The notes under the pieces: model-generated
Told to the model about the DNA's origin: nothing
The model's input: only the letters and a program-made list of their open reading frames with translations
Database searches by the model: none
Made by a program: the position numbers and the translations under genes
From: CAWCDJ01 sp963794265
GTDB lineage: Bacteria > Acidobacteriota > Terriglobia > Bryobacterales > Bryobacteraceae
Direction of reading: 5' to 3'
Assembly (NCBI GenBank): GCA_963794265.1
Contig: CAWCDJ010000003.1
Coordinates: 1,550,001-1,614,000 of the forward strand
Length of the DNA: 64,000 bases
Shown here: piece by piece, positions 60,063 to 64,000 of the stretch
Layout: every line of letters begins with the position of its first letter
Position numbering within the stretch: the first letter of the stretch is position 1

Positions 60063-60731
60063 ATGACGATCCAGCAAGCAGATGAACTAATCGAGACGTT
60101 AGCCACGAGGGAGGCCCAACTTGCAGCCATGGCGGCACAAGTCGGCGCGCGCCTGGCAGAAGTCGAGGCACAGGCAGGAGACAGTTTCCTCGATGGGGAT
60201 GAACATCCAATGCGTGAAGTGGTTGACTTGCGCCTTCAGGCCGATACGTTGACGGCCGCCCTGGCCGCCCTTGAGCGCCGAAAGGAACCCGCACACCTGG
60301 CCCGCCGAAGGGCCGAAGCGGCGGACTTCCGCCGGCAAGCCGAACAGAAGCGCTCCGAGTTGGCGGAACTGGAGTCGAAAACATCTCGATTGCTCGCCGA
60401 ACTGAGCAGGCTTGAGGGCGTTTCGTTCACGGCTTCCATTCTGAGCAGTCAGCCTGTCGGGCTCTGGCTGGATGTCGGCTTCAAGCCGAGTGAGCGGGAA
60501 TACTTGGCAGGGTATGAGTTGTCGCGAGATGTCGGCGGTAAATATGCCACGCCGCGGAGCCGCACGCTTCGCACGGAAATCGAGGACTTGGAAGCGAAGG
60601 CCCTCGCTATCGAGCGGGAGATCAACCCACCAGAGCCGGAAGCACCGTCAGCCACGCCCGCGGCTCTTCCGCCTCAGGATAAGCCATCCGCTCCCCGGCG
60701 CCGGGACGGCTGGTATTACGGGAATGAATAG
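60063..60731 (+). CDS. Hypothetical coiled-coil protein
   Basis: The 222-residue protein has an N-terminal coiled coil (about 1-125: TIQQADELIETLATREAQLA, AALERRKEPAHLARRRAEAA, EQKRSELAELESKTSRLLAE), a short beta-like part (VGLWLDVGFKPSEREYLAGY) and a proline-rich end. GGAG upstream is the ribosome site. It overlaps the peptidase gene by 8 bases. No family was recognised. Confidence 0.6.
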   Translation: MTIQQADELIETLATREAQLAAMAAQVGARLAEVEAQAGDSFLDGDEHPMREVVDLRLQADTLTAALAALERRKEPAHLARRRAEAADFRRQAEQKRSELAELESKTSRLLAELSRLEGVSFTASILSSQPVGLWLDVGFKPSEREYLAGYELSRDVGGKYATPRSRTLRTEIEDLEAKALAIEREINPPEPEAPSATPAALPPQDKPSAPRRRDGWYYGNE

Positions 60732-61299
60732 CTCATATGGCAGCACCCCGGTAGCGGCGCATTTCGACCGCAGTCTCGTCATCGCATGGGCGGGGCCGAT
60801 GGCGGAAAGCATCCTGTTTACGGGACGCGATCAGAGGGAACGGGCAGCAATCCATGAGGCTGGCCATGCTGTAGCGGGCTGGCGGTTTGGCCATGGCATA
60901 GCGGATGTAGTGATTCGTTTGGATGGCTCCGGGGAAACGCTATTCGCGCCTATGGGAGCCCGCACAGGGGCGTTGTCGAGCCCGAGGGCATATCCCGCGA
61001 TCCAGAGACCACTATCGGACGTGCGAAGGGCTGTGGCCGTCTCCCGCTTACTGCGAAGCAATCGGAGGGCGGCGCGGGAACTCTTGCGAGTGCGAAGGTT
61101 TGAAGCTCGAATCTTCGTGAATCAGCATGCGGACTTGATTCGAGCCGTAGCAGCCAAATTACTGGAGGTCGGCAAACTTACCGGAGTCGAGGCAGAGTCT
61201 ATTATCTCGGCGACGATCGAAGCGGCCCGGATGCAGCAAATCAACAAATTGGAGAGAAACCATGAAGACTCTAACGCGTCTCCGCCTCCGCAAGAATGA
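60724..61299 (+). CDS. HEAGH-type zinc peptidase-like protein (M41-like)
   Basis: The start at 60724 overlaps the previous stop by 8 bases; a longer frame from 60472 would lie inside the preceding gene. The 191-residue protein contains RERAAIHEAGHAVAGWRF (HEAGH at 44-48), the zinc motif of FtsH/M41 peptidases, preceded by AWAGPMAESI and followed by a helical region (ARIFVNQHADLIRAVAAKLL, GVEAESIISATIEAARM) as in the FtsH peptidase helices. The AAA+ part of FtsH is missing. Whether it cleaves proteins is not known. Confidence 0.65.
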   Translation: MNSSYGSTPVAAHFDRSLVIAWAGPMAESILFTGRDQRERAAIHEAGHAVAGWRFGHGIADVVIRLDGSGETLFAPMGARTGALSSPRAYPAIQRPLSDVRRAVAVSRLLRSNRRAARELLRVRRFEARIFVNQHADLIRAVAAKLLEVGKLTGVEAESIISATIEAARMQQINKLERNHEDSNASPPPQE

Positions 61300-61552
61300 G
61301 TTACTGCGGCGGATGACTAACCTAAACGAACTCGCGCGCGTGGAGAATCGCGACCTGACCGAATCCGAGGCCCTGGACTTCCGACTCGGAAAGGAACAAG
61401 TCGAGGGGCTCAACAGCGCGATTTTCGAACTGGAGCACGAACTGTTCACGGCCGGCCCCGTCTCCGTGGAGGGAGAGCCGAAAAAGCGTAACTGGCTCGA
61501 TGAAATGGATTCGGCCCTCGGATTGTGGTCACACAAAATCGCGGCGATTTAG
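61262..61552 (+). CDS. Small hypothetical coiled-coil protein
   Basis: The 96-residue protein (RLRKNELLRRMTNLNELARV, EALDFRLGKEQVEGLNSAIF, ELEHEL) is helical in the first 65 residues and has a short tail. GGAGAG lies before the start, and the gene overlaps the peptidase gene by 38 bases. No family was recognised. Confidence 0.6.
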   Translation: MKTLTRLRLRKNELLRRMTNLNELARVENRDLTESEALDFRLGKEQVEGLNSAIFELEHELFTAGPVSVEGEPKKRNWLDEMDSALGLWSHKIAAI

Positions 61553-61665
61553 CTGCGGTGCAAGCCGGTAGCCGCCTGGTTCTCGCCTCCTAACCGGGGC
61601 CTCCTACGGGCGGTGTATGCGGGCGCCGGAGATTAGCCGGAGAGTTTTCCCGGCGCCCGGTTTTT
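61553..61665 (+). terminator. GC-rich stretch ending in a strong terminator
   Basis: The end of the stretch is a terminator: GGGCGCCGG (61621-61629) pairs perfectly with CCGGCGCCC (61650-61658), followed by GGTTTTT. The part before it (61553-61620) has further complementary pieces (GGTAGCCGCC, GGGCGG) and no frame, so it may be structured RNA. It closes the long operon ahead of the cold-shock gene. Confidence 0.7.
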
Positions 61666-61697
61666 GAATTCAAAAAAACAGAAAGGTAATTTTAACA

Positions 61698-61901
61698 ATG
61701 CAAAACGGCACAGTTTTGAAGTATGTCCGACACCGCGGCTTCGGATTCATCGCCGCGGAGGATGGAAGTGAGTTGTTCTTCCACGTCAGCGAATTACCGG
61801 AACGTGACGACAGCGGAATTGTTCCGGGTACTCGGGTGCAATTCGAGATCGGCGATGGCCGGAAGGGTCCGGCGGCCGTCAACGTAGAGGTTTTGCGGTG
61901 A
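61698..61901 (+). CDS. Cold-shock-domain protein
   Basis: The 67-residue protein shows the RNP1-like RHRGFGFIAAEDGSELFFHV and the full beta-barrel pattern (GTVLKYV, GTRVQFEI, GPAAVNVEVL) of CspA proteins. RNP1 reads RGFGFI; RNP2 reads LFFHV. AGAAAGG upstream is the ribosome site. It binds single-stranded RNA or DNA. Phage elements sometimes carry such genes. It overlaps the next gene by 4 bases (GTGA). Confidence 0.9.
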   Translation: MQNGTVLKYVRHRGFGFIAAEDGSELFFHVSELPERDDSGIVPGTRVQFEIGDGRKGPAAVNVEVLR

Positions 61902-62248
61902 AGGGACGTTCATCACTGTTCCGTAGGGCGGTATTCGCAATCCTGGCGCTATCGCTGTTTGCGGTGGCGGCACAGGCGCCGGACGCCATTGTCACGGCGA
62001 ACAACAATTATGATCCGTGGGTGTTCAACTCCTACGGCCTCAAGGTCTCCAGTGTGACGAACCCGCAGCGGGTCATCGTGCTGAAGGATGGAATCTGGGG
62101 CATTGACGATCAGAACCGCATCCGATTTCAGCTATTCGTGGATGGAACACTGCACCTGTTCAGTTCCGATCACAGAGAAACAGTAACCATCGATGCGGAG
62201 AGTGGCCGGATTCTACTTAACGGCCGTCCCGTGGCGGTTTTGCGCTGA
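61898..62248 (+). CDS. Secreted small protein with a beta-rich module shared with the next protein
   Basis: GTG at 61898 overlaps the cold-shock stop. The 116-residue protein has a signal peptide (SLFRRAVFAILALSLFAVAA) and a beta-rich part: VFNSYGLKVSSVTNPQRVIV, DGIWGIDDQNRIRFQLF, DGTLHLF. The same module closes the protein at 62267 (DGIWGMDLNNTVRFQLF, DGTLHLF). It may be a phage-tail-like or surface module. The family is unknown. Confidence 0.6.
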   Translation: MKGRSSLFRRAVFAILALSLFAVAAQAPDAIVTANNNYDPWVFNSYGLKVSSVTNPQRVIVLKDGIWGIDDQNRIRFQLFVDGTLHLFSSDHRETVTIDAESGRILLNGRPVAVLR

Positions 62249-62266
62249 GACCGAATCGAGGAAACA

Positions 62267-63355
62267 ATGAGCACATTAATTGGCCTGAAATTAGACGATA
62301 CGGCCATCCTGGCGACGGACAGCCGAATTTACGGGAACGATCAGAGGAACGTCCTTTCAGATTCCGCACAGAAAGTATTCCGCGTCGGCCGGAACCTGTT
62401 CTTTGCGTGGAGCGGCTACACTCCCATCGCCAACAGACAGGCCGAGATGGCGGTGGAACTGGCAGGGGAGGGAACCGTCCGCGACATTCGCGCATTCGCC
62501 GATACGCTCGATCTGATCTGCGTGCCGATCATGCTGGCGACAATCAACGCCCTGGCAGAGATCCGCGCAACCCTGCCTCAATACGAGGCAGAACTTTCGG
62601 GAGAGAAGCCATTCGCGGCCTATGTCCTCGCGGGCCAGCATTTCGGCAAGCCCGGTTTTCTTGCGCGCGAATTCTACTATGCGGGCGGCCAGATCACGCA
62701 TAAAGAAGTCGACGCGCTTAATCCCCTAAGGACGGGCGAATATCGGCTGTACGCGACGCGCGGCGAATCCCTGGCTGATCTCGTTCCGAATCCCAAGACG
62801 TGGGCGCACGGTCCGATTGCGGCAGTTGAGCGGTTCGTGGAACGCATCTGTGGAGTAGAGCCCCTGTGCGGCGGTAAGCTGCAACTCGCGGTCATCGATC
62901 AATCCGGCGCACGATGGGTGCATAGGCCGCACGCAGATGCGGCACGGATCGAAGAACAGAGGGCCATCGGCATCCTTAACGTCGGTGTGCAGTACGCGGG
63001 GACGATCAATGCGAATCAGGTGAATTCGGGAGGTTTCACCGGTCGCACGCTGGAGTTGGACCTGAACGGGACAACGGTCACAATCGACAACTCCTACGAC
63101 ACCCGACTGCTTGGCTATCCCGGCCTTAGGGTCGCCAGCAGTGCCCACCCAGACCAGCGGATTTGTGTTGTCGATGATGGTATCTGGGGAATGGATCTCA
63201 ACAATACCGTCCGGTTCCAGTTGTTCACGGACGGCACCTTACATCTTTTCGATGCCGGCGGCGTAGAGCGGGTGACCCTCGATGGCGTAAACGGGCAGGT
63301 CCTTGTTAACGGCATGGGAGTGAAGGTCAATGGAACTTCCATCGCTGTTCCGTAG
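62267..63355 (+). CDS. Ntn-hydrolase (proteasome-like) protein with C-terminal beta module
   Basis: The 362-residue protein starts STLIGLKLDDTAILATDSRI (after M), then KVFRVGRNLFFAWSGYTPIA, the pattern of proteasome beta and HslV-like Ntn hydrolases (aTDsR, ... sG). The Thr at position 3 could be the N-terminal nucleophile if MS is removed. About residues 1-230 are this domain. The rest (NVGVQYAGTINANQVNSGGF, TGRTLELDLNGTTVTIDNSY) is beta-rich and ends with the module also present in the gene at 61898. The activity is not known. Confidence 0.65.
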   Translation: MSTLIGLKLDDTAILATDSRIYGNDQRNVLSDSAQKVFRVGRNLFFAWSGYTPIANRQAEMAVELAGEGTVRDIRAFADTLDLICVPIMLATINALAEIRATLPQYEAELSGEKPFAAYVLAGQHFGKPGFLAREFYYAGGQITHKEVDALNPLRTGEYRLYATRGESLADLVPNPKTWAHGPIAAVERFVERICGVEPLCGGKLQLAVIDQSGARWVHRPHADAARIEEQRAIGILNVGVQYAGTINANQVNSGGFTGRTLELDLNGTTVTIDNSYDTRLLGYPGLRVASSAHPDQRICVVDDGIWGMDLNNTVRFQLFTDGTLHLFDAGGVERVTLDGVNGQVLVNGMGVKVNGTSIAVP

Positions 63356-63434
63356 AGCAACATTGACAATCCTCGCGGCGCCCGCGTTTTTCCCAAAGGA
63401 CTACAGCAACTCGAATCTCAGAAGGATGGGATAA
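63330..63434 (+). pseudogene. Truncated copy of the secreted-module gene N-terminus
   Basis: A 34-codon frame (MELPSLFRRATLTILAAPAF, then FPKDY) resembles the start of the protein at 61898 (SLFRRAVFAILALSLF), also in the DNA around CTGTTCCGTAG. It overlaps the end of the hydrolase gene and soon stops. This looks like a decayed tandem duplicate that lost its module. Confidence 0.5.
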
Positions 63435-63436
63435 CG

Positions 63437-63637
63437 ATGCCAAACGATAGTGTTCTGACTCCGGGCGAATGGGAAGCCCTACTGTTCCAGACTCCCGATC
63501 AGGTGCGGCCTTTGGTCTACCGCCCGGCACTCCATCACGGTGTTATCGAGCAGCCGAAATCGTCAGGCGGCGCGGCGCCAGAGGCCCGGGGAATCCTCAA
63601 ATATCAGCCCGTTCTGCCGGATGGGCCGGCGGCGTGA
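63437..63637 (+). CDS. Small hypothetical protein
   Basis: The 66-residue frame (NDSVLTPGEWEALLFQTPDQ, VRPLVYRPALHHGVIEQPKS) is protein-like in its first half and has a Pro- and Ala-rich end. AAGGATGGG upstream may be the ribosome site. A second GTG frame of 23 codons overlaps its stop (63634-63705). The family is unknown. Confidence 0.5.
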   Translation: MPNDSVLTPGEWEALLFQTPDQVRPLVYRPALHHGVIEQPKSSGGAAPEARGILKYQPVLPDGPAA

Positions 63638-63705
63638 TAGCCGAACGGCTGCATATCCCGATGCGGCTGCATGGGTGGTTTTGTGGGGAGTGTTGCCCGG
63701 TGTAG

Positions 63706-64000
63706 TGTCTTGCGGAGGGGCTCAAGCCGACTCGGCGATCTCGAATCGAAACAAGAAAAAAGTGAGAATTCGTACTCCGCTGGGCCACACCCCAACAGGA
63801 GATCGGGGCGAGGGTTTTTTTCGGTTAGTCAATAGCCTTAAATCGGTGTTTTCTCTTTGTTTTCAATGGGCTGACAGGACCGTTGGTTGGTTTAAACGAT
63901 TTCGCGGCTATACTAGGGAATTCAAAGATTAGGCCGATATAGTACCGTAAGCGGCAAACCCAGCCACCTCCTTAAGCGTCAGAAGAATAGGATAGGGAGA
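63706..64000. other. Gene-free right end of the window
   Basis: No frame here looks coding. A GGGCGAGGGTTTTTTT run at 63808-63824 may end transcription. A possible plus-strand promoter follows: TTGGTT (63887-63892), 16 bases, TATACT (63909-63914). An operon may therefore begin outside the window. Confidence 0.35.

Larger units (their letters stand above)
51446..64000. mobile_element. Integrated phage-like element next to tRNA-Thr, right end outside the window
   Basis: The tRNA 3' end is followed by an integrase gene, a zinc-finger gene, an AlpA-like HTH gene, a DUF3854-VapE primase-helicase, repeats, a Nu1-like gene, many small genes and a proteasome-fold protein, almost all on the plus strand with overlaps of 1-8 bases. 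I see no copy of the tRNA 3' end in the rest of the window and no structural phage genes, so the other end lies beyond 64000. A prophage, a phage satellite or another integrative element are all possible. Confidence 0.75.

Noticed and set aside
63706..64000. Right attachment site of the integrated element
   Set aside because: I looked for a copy of the tRNA-Thr 3' end (GGTTCGATCCCGGCGGGT) here and in the rest of the element and found none.

Overview
The window looks like chromosome from an Acidobacteriota member of the Solibacter/Bryobacter type. The evidence is two Oar-like TonB-dependent receptors with an N-terminal carboxypeptidase-regulatory fold, a twin-arginine sulfatase, a DUF1080 protein, xylose-isomerase-like secreted proteins, many secreted glycoside hydrolases, and high-GC coding throughout. 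The assignment rests on family content only; no rRNA is present.

Layout. (1) 1-8104: an N-terminal TonB receptor fragment (minus strand, running off the left edge) faces a plus-strand run of a secreted TIM-barrel protein, a membrane/TPR protein, a HutC-type GntR regulator, a Tat-exported epimerase-like protein and a DUF1080 protein. Matching palindromes lie in both divergent promoters. (2) 8105-10650: decayed insertion sequences, a broken SNF2 helicase fragment and a tRNA-Pro(TGG). (3) 10815-17162: a complete TonB receptor with its own promoter, a sulfatase and a secreted beta-propeller glycosidase-like protein, consistent with uptake and desulfation of polysaccharides. (4) 17219-41046: a tightly packed, all-minus-strand exopolysaccharide locus. 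In transcription order it holds a NusG/RfaH-like antiterminator, a leader with an ops-like element, an initiating sugar transferase, a radical SAM-cytidylyltransferase fusion, a glucose-1-phosphate cytidylyltransferase, a CDP-glucose 4,6-dehydratase-like enzyme, a second B12-type radical SAM protein, glycosyltransferases, Wza, Wzz, a secreted GH51-like hydrolase, a Wzy/ligase, a Wzx flippase and a Gfo/Idh-FAD oxidoreductase fusion. This is a Wzx/Wzy-type pathway making a polymer that probably contains a CDP-derived deoxysugar. (5) 41047-43689: gene debris. (6) 43700-51206: a minus-strand block with an alpha-L-fucosidase, a GH67-like enzyme, a two-part GH18 protein and an HSL-type esterase. (7) 51446-64000: a tRNA-Thr(CGT) with an integrase beside it, followed by an integrated phage-like element that continues past the right edge.

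The element carries an integrase, a C-terminal zinc-finger protein, an AlpA-like HTH protein, a DUF3854-VapE primase/helicase, two DUF3820-like proteins, an iteron-like repeat cluster, a Nu1-like protein, a string of small unknown genes, an HEAGH peptidase, a cold-shock protein and a proteasome-fold hydrolase joined to a module that is duplicated next door. I recognise no capsid, portal or tail gene in the visible part.

The points most worth following are the ops-like element paired with its NusG paralogue, the radical SAM-cytidylyltransferase fusion, the shared GntR-type operators, and the two protease-fold proteins plus iterons on the integrated element.
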